From assembly GCF_003667315.2 (NCBI RefSeq), contig NZ_RCTZ02000015.1, forward strand, positions 1-64,000: DNA of 64,000 nt. The letters are read 5' to 3'. A program made the translations under genes and the position numbers. The notes beneath the pieces were generated by a model that saw only the letters and a list, made by a program, of their open reading frames with translations, had not been told where the DNA came from and searched no databases. Positions 34,363 to 44,930 of the stretch are shown in pieces; positions within the stretch are counted from its first letter, which is position 1; each line of letters begins with the position of its first letter. Origin of the DNA: Tropicibacter alexandrii (lineage in GTDB: Bacteria > Pseudomonadota > Alphaproteobacteria > Rhodobacterales > Rhodobacteraceae).

Positions 34363-34479
34363 GGCGCTGCTCCTGCGGCCTCGGGTGACGGCATCCTTGC
34401 CGTTCTGGTTGCGAGGCACCATAAGACGGAGAAGTTTTCAAATCAATGAATCCGACCGGCTCGGAAAGGGATGTTGCCC

Positions 34480-35277
34480 ATGAATTACTCTGACTTGACC
34501 ACGACCCTGCGTCGGCTCGCGCTGTCGGGCGGGGAGAAGATCATGGAAATCTACAATTCCGACGATTTCGAGGTGAAGGTCAAATCCGACGACAGCCCCG
34601 TCACCGAAGCCGACGAAGCCGCCGACGCGATCATCTCGGCGGGTCTGCGCGAGGCCTTCCCGGATGTGGCGCTGGTGACCGAAGAGCAGGCCGCCAGCCA
34701 CGACACGGATGCGCGGACCTTCCTCATCGTCGACCCGCTGGACGGCACCAAGGAATTCATCAAGCGACGCGGCGACTTCACCGTGAACATCGCGCTGGTC
34801 GAGGATGGCGTGCCGACGCGTGGCGTCGTCTATGCGCCCGCCAAGGGCCGCATGTTCTACACCGACTCCACCGGGCGCTCGGTCGAGGAGATCGGCCCCT
34901 TCGATCTGGACGAGGTGGGCGAGACCAAGCCGATCCACGTGTCCGAACCCAACAACAGCGCGCTGATGGTCGTCGCGTCGAAATCGCACCGCGACGAGGC
35001 GACGGATGCCTATATCTCCAAGTATGACGTCGCCGATATGAAAAGCGCCGGGTCTTCGTTGAAATTCTGCCTCGTCGCCACCGGCGAAGCGGATATCTAC
35101 CCGCGTGTCGGTCGCACCATGGAATGGGACACCGCCGCAGGTCATGCGGTGCTGAACGGCGCGGGCGGGCGCGTCGTCCGCTTTGACGACCATACGCCGC
35201 TGGCCTATGGCAAGCCCGGTTTTGCCAACCCGTTCTTCATCGCCTTCGCGCCCGGCGTCGACCTGAAAGAGGCCTGA
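34480..35277 (+). CDS. cysQ: 3'(2'),5'-bisphosphate nucleotidase CysQ
   Basis: This 265-residue enzyme of the inositol monophosphatase fold has metal-binding residues in VTEEQA and VDPLDGTKEFIKRRGDF, and the terminal motif EWDTAAGHAVLNGAGG. CysQ hydrolyses 3'-phosphoadenosine 5'-phosphate (PAP), the by-product of both sulfate assimilation and PAPS-dependent sulfotransferases. AAAGGG lies about ten bases before this ATG, which makes the ATG at 34471 less likely. It heads an operon with glycosyltransferases, and sulfotransferase genes follow in the same locus, so it probably clears PAP made by polysaccharide sulfation. Confidence 0.93.
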   Translation: MNYSDLTTTLRRLALSGGEKIMEIYNSDDFEVKVKSDDSPVTEADEAADAIISAGLREAFPDVALVTEEQAASHDTDARTFLIVDPLDGTKEFIKRRGDFTVNIALVEDGVPTRGVVYAPAKGRMFYTDSTGRSVEEIGPFDLDEVGETKPIHVSEPNNSALMVVASKSHRDEATDAYISKYDVADMKSAGSSLKFCLVATGEADIYPRVGRTMEWDTAAGHAVLNGAGGRVVRFDDHTPLAYGKPGFANPFFIAFAPGVDLKEA

Positions 35278-35280
35278 GCC

Positions 35281-36519
35281 ATGCTGCCCGTCAGCGTGAT
35301 CGTCGTCAGCCGGGGCCGTCCCTCGGCGCTGATGCGGTGCCTGACGGGCCTGTCACAACTGGACTACGCCCCGCTGGAAATCGTCGTCGTCGCCTGCCCC
35401 GAAGGCGCAGAGGCCGTCAAGGCGCGCAGCGATGCCGACCGGATCAAGCTGATCGAGTTTGACGAGGCGAACATCTCGGCGGCGCGCAATCTGGGGCTGG
35501 CGCAGGCGGGCGGCGATCTCGTCGCCTTCATCGATGACGACGCGGTGCCCGAACCGCTCTGGCTGCGCCACCTGACCGCGCCACTGGCCGAGGGCGCCGC
35601 AGCATCAGGCGGCTATGTCATTGGCCGCAATGGTATTTCCTACCAATGGACGGCGCGCAGCATCGACAGGCTTGGCGCATCTCATCCGCTGGACATCGTC
35701 GGCGAGGACCCTGTCATACCGACCCCGCCCAAAGGCCATGCCGTCAAGACCGAGGGCACCAACATGGCCTTTCGGCGCGAGGTGCTGGCCGCGATCGGTG
35801 GCTTTGACCCGGCCTTTCACTTTTACCTCGATGAAAGCGACGTGAACCTGCGGCTGGCCGAGGCCGGGCATGACACCGCCATCGTGCCCTTGGCGCAGGT
35901 CCATCACGGTTTCGCCGAAAGCGCCCGCCGCTGCCGCGACCGCACCCCGCGCGACCTGTACGAGATCGGGGCCTCGCAACGCGTGTTTCTGGCCAAGCAC
36001 GCGCCGGGCCGGGCAGGTCGCCGCGCATGGGCCGAGTTCCGCAAGGAACAACGTACCCGCTTGCTGCGCATGATGCAGCGCGGCCCTCTGGGCGCTGACG
36101 AGGTCGCGCGCCTGATGCGCCGCCTGTCCAAGGGCGCACGCGACGGGGCCAAGCGCACCCACAGCGCCACGCCGCCCATCGCCGAGGCCGATCTGTTCCT
36201 GCCCTACCCGACCCGGCCAGATGCGCCCCGCGTCACCCTGTCGGGCCGCCCATGGCAAGCCCGCCGCCTGCGCGAGGACGCCCGGCAATCCGTGGCAAAC
36301 GGCGCGATCACCAGCCTCTTTCTGTTTTCGCCGACGGCGCTGTTTCACCGTGTCAGGTTCACCGATGACGGTTTCTGGCAACAGTCCGGGGGTCTTTTCG
36401 GAAGAAGCCTGCGCAGCGGGAGGTTTTTCCGTTTCCGCTCATTCCGCTCTCGGTTAAGGCTTGAACTGTCCCGAGTGGTTCGCGTTCGCGGAACAACGCA
36501 CGATTCTGACGCAAATTAG
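35281..36519 (+). CDS. Family 2 glycosyltransferase
   Basis: The protein has 412 residues. The GT-A fold occupies the first 230: VSVIVVSRGRPSALMRCL at the nucleotide end, the DxD-like FIDDDAVPEPLW near 80, and FHFYLDESDVNLRLAEAG with the catalytic acidic residues. The C-terminal 170 residues are Arg-rich and not assignable. It transfers a sugar from a nucleotide donor, probably in exopolysaccharide assembly. It starts three bases after cysQ, which implies co-transcription. Donor and acceptor cannot be told. Confidence 0.88.
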   Translation: MLPVSVIVVSRGRPSALMRCLTGLSQLDYAPLEIVVVACPEGAEAVKARSDADRIKLIEFDEANISAARNLGLAQAGGDLVAFIDDDAVPEPLWLRHLTAPLAEGAAASGGYVIGRNGISYQWTARSIDRLGASHPLDIVGEDPVIPTPPKGHAVKTEGTNMAFRREVLAAIGGFDPAFHFYLDESDVNLRLAEAGHDTAIVPLAQVHHGFAESARRCRDRTPRDLYEIGASQRVFLAKHAPGRAGRRAWAEFRKEQRTRLLRMMQRGPLGADEVARLMRRLSKGARDGAKRTHSATPPIAEADLFLPYPTRPDAPRVTLSGRPWQARRLREDARQSVANGAITSLFLFSPTALFHRVRFTDDGFWQQSGGLFGRSLRSGRFFRFRSFRSRLRLELSRVVRVRGTTHDSDAN

Positions 36520-36644
36520 GCAGGAAAATTAATCGAAATGCATGGTTTTTCGCCGATACCGGATGAATCACGGGACAGAATTTGCAGGCTGTGCGACAAT
36601 CGCGCATAGAATACGCTCGAAAGATATTATGAAGGAGCAGGTGG

Positions 36645-37541
36645 ATGCGTAAAAAGGTCACCAAGGCAATTTTCCCGGTGGCAGGCATGGGGACCCGTTT
36701 CCTCCCCGCCACGAAATCCGTGCCCAAGGAAATCATGACGCTGGTCGACCGCCCGCTGGTGCAATACGCCATCGACGAGGCACGCGCCGCCGGCATCAAG
36801 GAATTCATTTTTGTCACCTCGCGGGGCAAGGGCGCGCTTGAAGATTACTTCGACGTGGCCCCCACGCTTGAGCAGGAGCTCAAGAAAAAGGGCAAGGACG
36901 AGCTGCTGGAGATCCTGAAATCCACCAACATGGATTCCGGCGAGATCGCCTATATCCGCCAGCACAAGGCGCTTGGTCTGGGCCATGCCATCTGGTGCGC
37001 GCGCCGTCTGGTGCATAACGAACCCTTTGCGGTGATGCTGCCCGATGACGTGATCGCCGCCGAAAAGCCCTGCCTTCAGCAGATGGTCGAGGCCTATGAG
37101 GAAACCGGCGGCAACATGGTCGCCGCGATGGAGGTCCCGCAGGACCGTGTTTCGTCCTACGGCGTGCTCGATGTCGAAGAGGACATGGGCTCGATGGTCA
37201 AGGTCAAGGGCATGGTCGAAAAGCCCAAGACCGAGGACGCGCCGTCGAACCTCGCCGTGATCGGCCGCTATATCCTGTCGCCCAACATCTTCAAGAACCT
37301 CAACAAGATGAAAGCCGGTGCCGGCGGTGAAATCCAGCTGACCGATGCGATTGCGCAGGAAATCGACAACCCCGAAGCGGGCGTCTATGGCTACCGCTTC
37401 CGGGGTCAGCGTTTTGACTGCGGGTCCAAGGCCGGGTTCCTTCAGGCCACCGTCGCCTTCGGCCTTGCGCGCGACGATCTGCGTGACGACCTCGAAGGTT
37501 ACCTGCACGAGGTGATGGCCTCGCGGAAGGCTGCGGAATAA
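36645..37541 (+). CDS. galU: UTP-glucose-1-phosphate uridylyltransferase GalU
   Basis: The protein has 298 residues. It begins with the nucleotidyl-transfer signature FPVAGMGTRFLPATKSVPKE, has LPDDV for metal binding and the sugar-binding VEKPKTEDAPSNLAVIGRYI. It makes UDP-glucose, the donor or precursor for surface polysaccharides. AAGGAGCAGG stands before the ATG. A 125-bp AT-richer gap upstream may hold its promoter (TAGAAT at about 36606-36611). galE follows three bases after the stop. Confidence 0.97.
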   Translation: MRKKVTKAIFPVAGMGTRFLPATKSVPKEIMTLVDRPLVQYAIDEARAAGIKEFIFVTSRGKGALEDYFDVAPTLEQELKKKGKDELLEILKSTNMDSGEIAYIRQHKALGLGHAIWCARRLVHNEPFAVMLPDDVIAAEKPCLQQMVEAYEETGGNMVAAMEVPQDRVSSYGVLDVEEDMGSMVKVKGMVEKPKTEDAPSNLAVIGRYILSPNIFKNLNKMKAGAGGEIQLTDAIAQEIDNPEAGVYGYRFRGQRFDCGSKAGFLQATVAFGLARDDLRDDLEGYLHEVMASRKAAE

Positions 37542-37544
37542 GTC

Positions 37545-38505
<961 letters not shown>

Positions 38506-38525
<20 letters not shown>

Positions 38526-39657
38526 GGTCCTCGACCTGACGCGGCTCATCAGCCGCGCGGGTCGCCCCATGACCGGCGTGGATCGGGTCGAATACGCCTA
38601 TCTGGAGAACCTCCCCGATGTGTGGGGATTGGTGCGGACCTCGCTGGGCTATGTGTTGCTGGACCCTTCCGGGTGCCGTGCCTTGCGCGCCAAAATCCGC
38701 GACAATGTGTGGGGCGCGCCTGACTGGCTGTCGCGCAGGCTCGACCCGATGCGCGCAGGCGCCGAAGCCGATCTGCGCCGGTTGTGCGTGGCGCGCTGCC
38801 TGCCGGTCGGCCTGAAACGGATGCTGCGTCGGCACCTGCCGCGTGGCGTCACCTATGTGAATACCGGCCACACCAACCTGACCGACCGCGTTCTGCGCGC
38901 ATTGGGCGCGGTCGAGGCCCGCATCGCCGTGCTGATCCACGACACGATCCCGCTGGACCATCCCGAATTCCAACGCCCCGAAACGGTGGCGCGGTTTCGC
39001 ACCTTCCTGACCCGCGCCGCCGATCATGCCGATCTGCTGATCTGCAACTCCCGCCAGACCGAGGCCGACCTGCGCCGTCACGCACCGCAAGCCCGCGCCA
39101 CGGTCGTCGCGCCGTTGGGGGTGCCCATGCCTCAACCCGGCACCGCCCCGCACGGCCCGTGGACGACGCCGTATTTCGTGACGCTCGGCACCATCGAACC
39201 ACGCAAGAACCACGCCCTGCTGCTGGACCTCTGGCCGGAAATCGACGCCGACCTGCTGATCCTCGGACAGCGCGGTTGGGAAAACCATGACACTTTCGCC
39301 CGGCTCGACGCCAAGCCCGCACGCATCCACGAACTGAACGGCTTGCCCGACGATCAGGTCTTTGCTCTGCTGAAAGGCTCCGCCGGGCTGTTGTTTCCAA
39401 GTTTCGCCGAAGGCTATGGCCTGCCCCCGGTCGAGGCCGCCGCGCTGGGGGTGCCGGTTTTGTGCAACGATCTTCCCATCTATCGGGAGATATTGGGGAA
39501 TATACCCGTTTACGCAAACGTTTCGGATCGTTATCTTTGGCAATCAAAGATTATCGAACTGGCCCAGTGTCTTCGCGCAGGAAACAATAGCAGCCGCAAG
39601 AAATTCACGCCCCCCGATTGGGACGCGCATTTCAAGGCCGTGTTAACGCTGCTCTGA
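38506..39657 (+). CDS. Family 4-like glycosyltransferase (group 1)
   Basis: The protein has 383 residues with a GT-B fold. The C-terminal donor domain shows TLGTIEPRKNHALLLDLW, then LILGQRGWEN, then FAEGYGLPPVEAAALGVPVL, whose two Glu residues are the E-x7-E-type motif. N-terminal acceptor side VLIHDTIPLDHPEFQRPE is typical of mannosyl- or related transferases. The start at 38506 overlaps galE; a later ATG at 38569 would shorten the N-terminus and remove part of the first strand. It belongs to the polysaccharide operon. Confidence 0.87.
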
Positions 39658-39705
39658 TACCAACCAGTCAAGGGCCGGGACGCCGGTCGACAAGAGGGCA
39701 CCTGA

Positions 39706-40716
39706 TTGGGCGCATGGCAGTCATACCGTTTGCGGCTTCGGCGACGCCGCTGGCGTATTCGCGCCTTTCGCAAGCGTCGGGAACTCCGCCCGGTGACGAA
39801 CCGCACATCTGACATCAAACCCTCGGATTTGCTGGTCTTTTCCACCCAGCGCAACGAGGGTGTGCGCCTGCCCTACTTCCTCGATTACTACCGGGATATG
39901 GGGGTCAATCATTTCCTGATCGTGGACAATGATTCCACCGACGGCTCATTGGACTACCTGGCGCGACAGCCGGATGTCTCTGTCTGGTCAACGCAAGCCA
40001 GCTACAAACGGTCCCGTTTTGGCGTCGACTGGATGAACTGGCTGTTGATGAGATACGGCCACGGCCACTGGTGCCTGACCGTCGACCCGGACGAACTGTT
40101 CCTGTACCCGTTCTGCGACACGCGCCCCCTGCGCGCCCTGACCGACTGGCTGGATGCCTCCTCGATCAAGTCGTTCTCGGCAATGTTGCTGGACATGTAT
40201 CCCAAGGGCCGCATGGACCAGACGCCCTACATGCCCGGTCAGAACCCGCTGGAAATCGCGTCCTGGTTCGACAGCGGCAATTACACGATCCAGAAGAACC
40301 CCGAACTGGGCAACCTGTGGATACAGGGCGGCCCGCGCGCGCGGGTCTTCTTTGCGAACAAGCCGGAACTGGCGCCCGCGCTGAACAAGATCCCGTTGGT
40401 GCGCTGGGACCGGCGCTATGCCTATGTGTCCTCAACCCATAACCTGCTGCCACGCGGGCTGAATCTTGTTTACGACGAATGGGGCGGGGAAAAGGCCAGC
40501 GGCATCCTGCTGCACACGAAATTCCTGTCCACCTTTGCCGACAAAGCCGAAGAGGAACTGACCCGCGGACAGCATTACGGGGCCAGCCGGGAATACATCG
40601 CCTACGCAGATGCGGTGCAGGACAATCCGGACCTGTGGTGCAAGTGGTCCGAGAAATACATCAACTGGCGGCAACTCGAAATCCTCGGCCTGATGTCCAA
40701 GGGGAACTGGGCATGA
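39706..40716 (+). CDS. Glycosyltransferase of the Glyco_tranf_2_4/GT92-like type
   Basis: The protein has about 336 residues. Segments STQRNEGVRLPYFLDYYRDM, FLIVDNDSTDGSLDYL and LTVDPDELFLYPF give the nucleotide site and the DxD motif of this glycosyltransferase group. An Arg-rich N-terminus (RLRLRRRRWRIRAFRKRR) precedes the domain and may interact with the membrane. The longest frame starts with TTG at 39706 after AGAGGG; a GTG at 39793 near the domain edge is possible. It ends four bases into the next gene (ATGA). Confidence 0.8.
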   Translation: MGAWQSYRLRLRRRRWRIRAFRKRRELRPVTNRTSDIKPSDLLVFSTQRNEGVRLPYFLDYYRDMGVNHFLIVDNDSTDGSLDYLARQPDVSVWSTQASYKRSRFGVDWMNWLLMRYGHGHWCLTVDPDELFLYPFCDTRPLRALTDWLDASSIKSFSAMLLDMYPKGRMDQTPYMPGQNPLEIASWFDSGNYTIQKNPELGNLWIQGGPRARVFFANKPELAPALNKIPLVRWDRRYAYVSSTHNLLPRGLNLVYDEWGGEKASGILLHTKFLSTFADKAEEELTRGQHYGASREYIAYADAVQDNPDLWCKWSEKYINWRQLEILGLMSKGNWA

Positions 40717-42413
40717 CCGTCGGCATCGTCATGTTGGTCCATACGGCTTTGGGCCGGGCCGAGCAGGTCGCCCGGCATTGGGCGCGCGGCGGCTGCCCGG
40801 TGGTCATTCATGTCGACCGCAACGTGTCGCGCAAGACCTATGACGCCTTCGTTGCGCGCTTGCAGGACGAACCCTCGGTGCTGTTTTCCAAGCGGCATCG
40901 CTGCGAATGGGGCAGTTGGGGGCTGGTCGCCGCCTCTCAGGACGCATCCGAACTGATGCTGGAGCGCTTTGAAGAGGTGCGCCATGTCTACCTTGCCTCC
41001 GGGTCCTGCCTGCCGCTGCGCCCGGTCGAGGAACTGGTCGAATACCTCGCGCACCGCCCCCGCACCGACTTCATCGAAAGCGCCACGACAGCGGATGTGC
41101 CATGGACGGTGGGCGGGCTGGACCATGAGCGCTTCACCCTGCATTTCCCGTTTTCGTGGCGGCAAAACCGCTACCTGTTCGACAAGTTCGTCGAGTTGCA
41201 GCGCCTTGTCGGCTACAAACGGCGCATTCCCGGCGGAATCGTTCCGCATATGGGCAGCCAGTGGTGGTGCCTCACGCGCCAGACCCTGAGCGCAATCCTG
41301 CAAGACCCCGAACGCCCATCCTTCGACGCCTATTTTCGGCGGGTCTGGATTCCGGACGAAAGCTATTTCCAGACGCTCGCCCGGCTCTATTCGACCAAGA
41401 TCGAGAGCCGCTCGCTGACGCTGTCCAAGTTCGACTTTCAGGGCAAACCGCATATCTTCTACGACGATCACCTGCAATTGCTGCGCCGGTCCGACTGTTT
41501 CGTCGCGCGCAAGATATGGCCACATGCGGACCGCCTGTACGAAAGCTTTCTGACCGACCCGAACCGCGCCATGTCGCGGCAGGAACCCAACCCCGGCAAG
41601 ATCGACCGCATCTTTGCCAAGGCCGTCGACCGCCGGACCCGTGGCCGCCCCGGTCTGTTCATGCAATCCCGCTATCCCAACTATGGCTGGGAAAACGGGC
41701 TGACCGCCGGGAAATACTCGGTTTTTCAGGGCTTTTCCGAACTGTTCGAGGAATTCGAGGGATGGCTTGGCCGCGCCACCGGCGCGCAGGTCCACGGCCA
41801 TCTCTTTGCGCCTGAACGCGCGGAATTCGCCGGGGGCCAGACGGTTCTGAACGGCGCCCTGTCCGACAATGCCCTGCTGCGCGACGCCAACCCGTTGGCT
41901 TTTCTGACCAATCTGTTGTGGAACACGCGTGGCGAGCGGCAGTGTTTTCAATACGGGCCGCGCGACAACCCCAAGATCAACTGGCACATGTCGCGCGACC
42001 CCAATGCCCAGATCAGCGTGATCTCGGGCGCTTGGGCCGTGCCGCTGTTCAAGTCGAACGCCAATTTCGCCGACCTCCGCGCCACCGCCGCCAAGCTGCA
42101 AAAGATCGAAAGCCGGATGCTGGACGAATTGCGCAGCCCCGACGTGAAGGCACGCGTGCGCATCTGGACCATGGCCGAGTTCATCGAAAGCCCGATGGAA
42201 CCGCTTCAGGTCATCATCGACGAGATCGGCCAGAAATCCCTGCGCCGACTGGCCGAGGCGCCGAGGCTGGAAAACCTCAACGGATTTGGGCAATTCCTGC
42301 AAAACCTGAAGAATCAGGGCATGCACCCCTATCTCATGGGCGATTTCCCGGTTGACCCCGCCCCCAGAAACACGCGTTCTGGCCCTCGCAAACCCTATCT
42401 GATCAAGAAGTGA
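40713..42413 (+). CDS. GT14-like (core-2/I-branching) glycosyltransferase with extra C-terminal domain
   Basis: The protein has 566 residues. The first 280 match the beta-1,6-N-acetylglucosaminyltransferase-like family: HVYLASGSCLPLRPVEEL, then GSQWWCLTRQTLSAI and WIPDESYFQTLARLY. The remaining 280 form a domain found after this fold in Rhodobacterales (DUF5928-type by memory), with no known activity. It is a clear paralogue of the protein at 60032-61609, sharing the GSQWWC and WIPDE(S/T)xFQTL motifs. It is followed 11 bases later by a sulfotransferase, as the other copy is accompanied by one. Confidence 0.82.
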   Translation: MTVGIVMLVHTALGRAEQVARHWARGGCPVVIHVDRNVSRKTYDAFVARLQDEPSVLFSKRHRCEWGSWGLVAASQDASELMLERFEEVRHVYLASGSCLPLRPVEELVEYLAHRPRTDFIESATTADVPWTVGGLDHERFTLHFPFSWRQNRYLFDKFVELQRLVGYKRRIPGGIVPHMGSQWWCLTRQTLSAILQDPERPSFDAYFRRVWIPDESYFQTLARLYSTKIESRSLTLSKFDFQGKPHIFYDDHLQLLRRSDCFVARKIWPHADRLYESFLTDPNRAMSRQEPNPGKIDRIFAKAVDRRTRGRPGLFMQSRYPNYGWENGLTAGKYSVFQGFSELFEEFEGWLGRATGAQVHGHLFAPERAEFAGGQTVLNGALSDNALLRDANPLAFLTNLLWNTRGERQCFQYGPRDNPKINWHMSRDPNAQISVISGAWAVPLFKSNANFADLRATAAKLQKIESRMLDELRSPDVKARVRIWTMAEFIESPMEPLQVIIDEIGQKSLRRLAEAPRLENLNGFGQFLQNLKNQGMHPYLMGDFPVDPAPRNTRSGPRKPYLIKK

Positions 42414-42424
42414 TTGGCCGCTGA

Positions 42425-43855
42425 ATGTCCCATGGTTTCGACTGCTTCGTCGTCTTTGCCGAAATGCGCACCGGGTCGAATTTTCTCGAGGCGAACCTGA
42501 ACGCCTTTGACGGGATCACCTGCCATGGCGAGGCGTTCAACCCGCATTTCATCGGCTACCCGAATTCCGAAGACATCCTTGGCATCACCCTAGCGGAACG
42601 CGACCACGATCCGACGCGCCTGCTGGGCCAGATCCGCCATGCCACACCCGGCGGGATCGGCGGCTTTCGCTACTTTCACGACCACGACCCGCGCGTGCTG
42701 GATGCGCTGACCCGTGACCCGAAGGTCGCCAAGATCGTGCTGACCCGGAACCCCGCCGAAAGCTATGTCAGCTGGAAGATCGCCCGCGCCACCAACCAAT
42801 GGAAACTGACCAACGTCAAACGCCGGAAAGAGGCGCAGGCGCATTTCGACGCGCAGGAATTCGAGGACCATCTGGCGGCCTTGCAGACCTTTCAGGTCAT
42901 GCTGATGAACGCCCTGCAAAAGACCGCGCAGACCGCGTTCTATATCGATTACGACGACCTTCAGGACGTCGAGATCATGAACGGGCTGGCGCGCTGGCTG
43001 GGGGCGAAATCGCAGCTCGACAGCCTGAATACGGCGCTCAAGGTCCAGAACCCCGAACCGCTGTCGCAAAAGGTCGAGAACTTCTCCGAGATGGAGCGGG
43101 CCTTGGCGAGGATGGACCGCTTCAACCTGTCGCGCACCCCGAATTTCGAACCGCGCCGGGGGCCGGTCGTGCCGTCTTATGTGGCCGCCCCGCGCACTCC
43201 GCTTTTGTATATGCCGATCCGGTCGGGGCCGGAGGTGGCCGTGCAACGCTGGCTCTGCGCGCTCGACGATGTCGGCCAAAAGGACCTGCTTGGCGACTTT
43301 TCCCAAGGCACGCTGCGCGCTTGGAAAAAGGACAACCCCGGCCATCGCAGCTTTACCGTGATCCGGCACCCGCTGGCCCGCGCGCATGAGGCGTTCTGCA
43401 CCAAGATCCTGACCACCCGGCAGGGCAGCTTCAAGGGCATCCGCAAGACCCTGCGCCGCGCCCACAACCTGCCCATCCCCGAGGATGAACCGGGGTCGGA
43501 TTACGACGTGAACGCCCATCGCGAGGCGTTCACATCCTTCCTCGCATGGGTCAAGGCGAACCTGCAGGGGCAGACCGCCGTGCGGGTCGATGGACATTGG
43601 GCGACGCAGGCGCAGTGCATTCAGGGCATGGCGGAGTTCACCTTGCCCGACATGATCGTGCGCGAGGACGAGATGGCCAGCTACCTGCCTGCGCTGGCGA
43701 TGCAGGTCGGCCATGCCAGCCCGCCCGATCCGGCCAGCGTGCCGAATGCCGCGCCGTTTTCGCTGGCGGAAATCTATGATGACCAGATCGAGGCATTGGC
43801 GCGTGACGCCTATGCCCGTGACTACATCATGTTCGGGTTCGGGGATTGGGGCTGA
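42425..43855 (+). CDS. Two-domain sulfotransferase
   Basis: The protein has 476 residues. The N-terminal half (about 1-240) is a Stf0/NodH-like sulfotransferase: FAEMRTGSNFLEANLN is the 5'-phosphosulfate loop and IVLTRNPAESYVSWK the 3'-phosphate motif. The C-terminal half (about 255-476) repeats the plan with YMPIRSGPEVAVQRWL and FTVIRHPLARAHEAFCTKIL, the style of Sulfotransfer_2. The second 5' loop lacks the usual Lys, so it may be inactive or act on another acceptor. PAPS is the expected donor. It closes the glycosyltransferase operon, whose first gene cysQ would remove PAP. Confidence 0.82.
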   Translation: MSHGFDCFVVFAEMRTGSNFLEANLNAFDGITCHGEAFNPHFIGYPNSEDILGITLAERDHDPTRLLGQIRHATPGGIGGFRYFHDHDPRVLDALTRDPKVAKIVLTRNPAESYVSWKIARATNQWKLTNVKRRKEAQAHFDAQEFEDHLAALQTFQVMLMNALQKTAQTAFYIDYDDLQDVEIMNGLARWLGAKSQLDSLNTALKVQNPEPLSQKVENFSEMERALARMDRFNLSRTPNFEPRRGPVVPSYVAAPRTPLLYMPIRSGPEVAVQRWLCALDDVGQKDLLGDFSQGTLRAWKKDNPGHRSFTVIRHPLARAHEAFCTKILTTRQGSFKGIRKTLRRAHNLPIPEDEPGSDYDVNAHREAFTSFLAWVKANLQGQTAVRVDGHWATQAQCIQGMAEFTLPDMIVREDEMASYLPALAMQVGHASPPDPASVPNAAPFSLAEIYDDQIEALARDAYARDYIMFGFGDWG

Positions 43856-43859
43856 GGGC

Positions 43860-44324
43860 TCAGGCGGCCTTCACCGCCGCATCCTCGGTCAGGATGGTGT
43901 AAAGCGTCTGCGGATCCCGGTTGGCGCGCAGCTTGGCACACAGCGTTTCTTGACGCAGCGATCGGGACACCAGCGCCAGCGCCTTGAGATGCTCGACGCC
44001 CGCCTCTTCGGGGGCGAACAGGCCAAAGATCACGTCGACCGGCTGACGATCGACCGCCTCGAAATCGATGGGCTTTTCCAGAAGGATGAACGCGCCGACG
44101 ACCTGTTCAAGGCCGCTGACGCGCGCATGTGGCAGCGCCACGCCGTGGCCGACACCGGTCGGCCCCAGCGTTTCGCGTTCCATCAGGGCCTCGACCACGG
44201 TCGGGGCGTGCAGGCCATAGGCGCTCTCTGACAGCTCCGCGACATCATGCATCAGACGTTTCTTCGAGGAAACGGCAGAAATGACTTTCACGGCCTCGGG
44301 CTTGAGGAGATCAGAGAACTTCAT
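43860..44324 (-). CDS. ptsN: PTS IIA-like nitrogen-regulatory protein PtsN
   Basis: This 154-residue EIIA-Ntr domain has the phospho-accepting His in GVGHGVALPHARVSGL. It works in the PTS-Ntr phosphorelay that controls potassium, nitrogen and carbon responses and does not transport sugar. It is the last gene of the conserved block and follows hpf by 42 bases. It faces the sulfotransferase gene with only four bases between stops, so the block ends abruptly at the polysaccharide locus. Confidence 0.95.
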   Translation of the reverse strand: MKFSDLLKPEAVKVISAVSSKKRLMHDVAELSESAYGLHAPTVVEALMERETLGPTGVGHGVALPHARVSGLEQVVGAFILLEKPIDFEAVDRQPVDVIFGLFAPEEAGVEHLKALALVSRSLRQETLCAKLRANRDPQTLYTILTEDAAVKAA

Positions 44325-44366
44325 GGAGTTAACCTGCCTGACTGGGCGCTTGCGCCGCCTGCTCTG

Positions 44367-44930
44367 TTACGGATCGATCCAGCCGATATTGCCGTCATCC
44401 CGGCGATATACGACGTTCACGCCATCTTTCTTCTCGTTGCGGAAGACCAGCACCGGGGCGCCCGCGAGTTCCATCTGCATCACCGCTTCGCCGACGGACA
44501 GGGACGGAATCTTGGTTTCCATCTCGGCCACGATCATCGGTTGCAGCGAGTCCGGCTCGTCATCATGCGAATCCGGCTCTCCGGCGAGGATATACGAGGA
44601 GCCCATCAAATGTTCAACGGGGTCTGGGCGATCCTTGTGGTGATCCTTCAGGCGGCGCTTGTAGCGGCGCAGTTGTTTGTCCATTTTCTCACCGCATTCG
44701 TCGAACGCGGCGTAGATCTCGGTGGCGCGCGCCTTGGCGGCGGCGTTCAGGCCGCTCGACAGATGGACGACCACTTCACATACGTATTCATGGGCGTCCT
44801 TGGAAAAGATCACGGTGCCGTCTGTCGGACGTTGCCCGTACTTCTCCAAAACCTCCCCCAGTTCGTTCCTCACATGGGTCTGAAGCGCCTCGCCGATGTC
44901 GATATGCTTGCCCGTGATCTGATAACGCAT
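44367..44930 (-). CDS. hpf: Long-form ribosome hibernation promoting factor
   Basis: The protein has 187 residues. The N-terminal ribosome-binding domain (MRYQITGKHIDIGEALQTHV, then HLSSGLNAAAKARATEIYAA) is joined to a C-terminal dimerisation domain (SLSVGEAVMQMELAGAPVLV, then NEKKDGVNVVYRRDDGNIG). Long HPF dimerises 70S ribosomes to 100S particles at low growth rate. The start at 44930 matches the family; the frame is open 20 codons earlier. Confidence 0.95.
   Translation of the reverse strand: MRYQITGKHIDIGEALQTHVRNELGEVLEKYGQRPTDGTVIFSKDAHEYVCEVVVHLSSGLNAAAKARATEIYAAFDECGEKMDKQLRRYKRRLKDHHKDRPDPVEHLMGSSYILAGEPDSHDDEPDSLQPMIVAEMETKIPSLSVGEAVMQMELAGAPVLVFRNEKKDGVNVVYRRDDGNIGWIDP

Noticed and set aside
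39706-42413. Frameshifted single glycosyltransferase
   Set aside because: The two frames overlap by an ordinary ATGA stop-start and each encodes a complete, different family domain.
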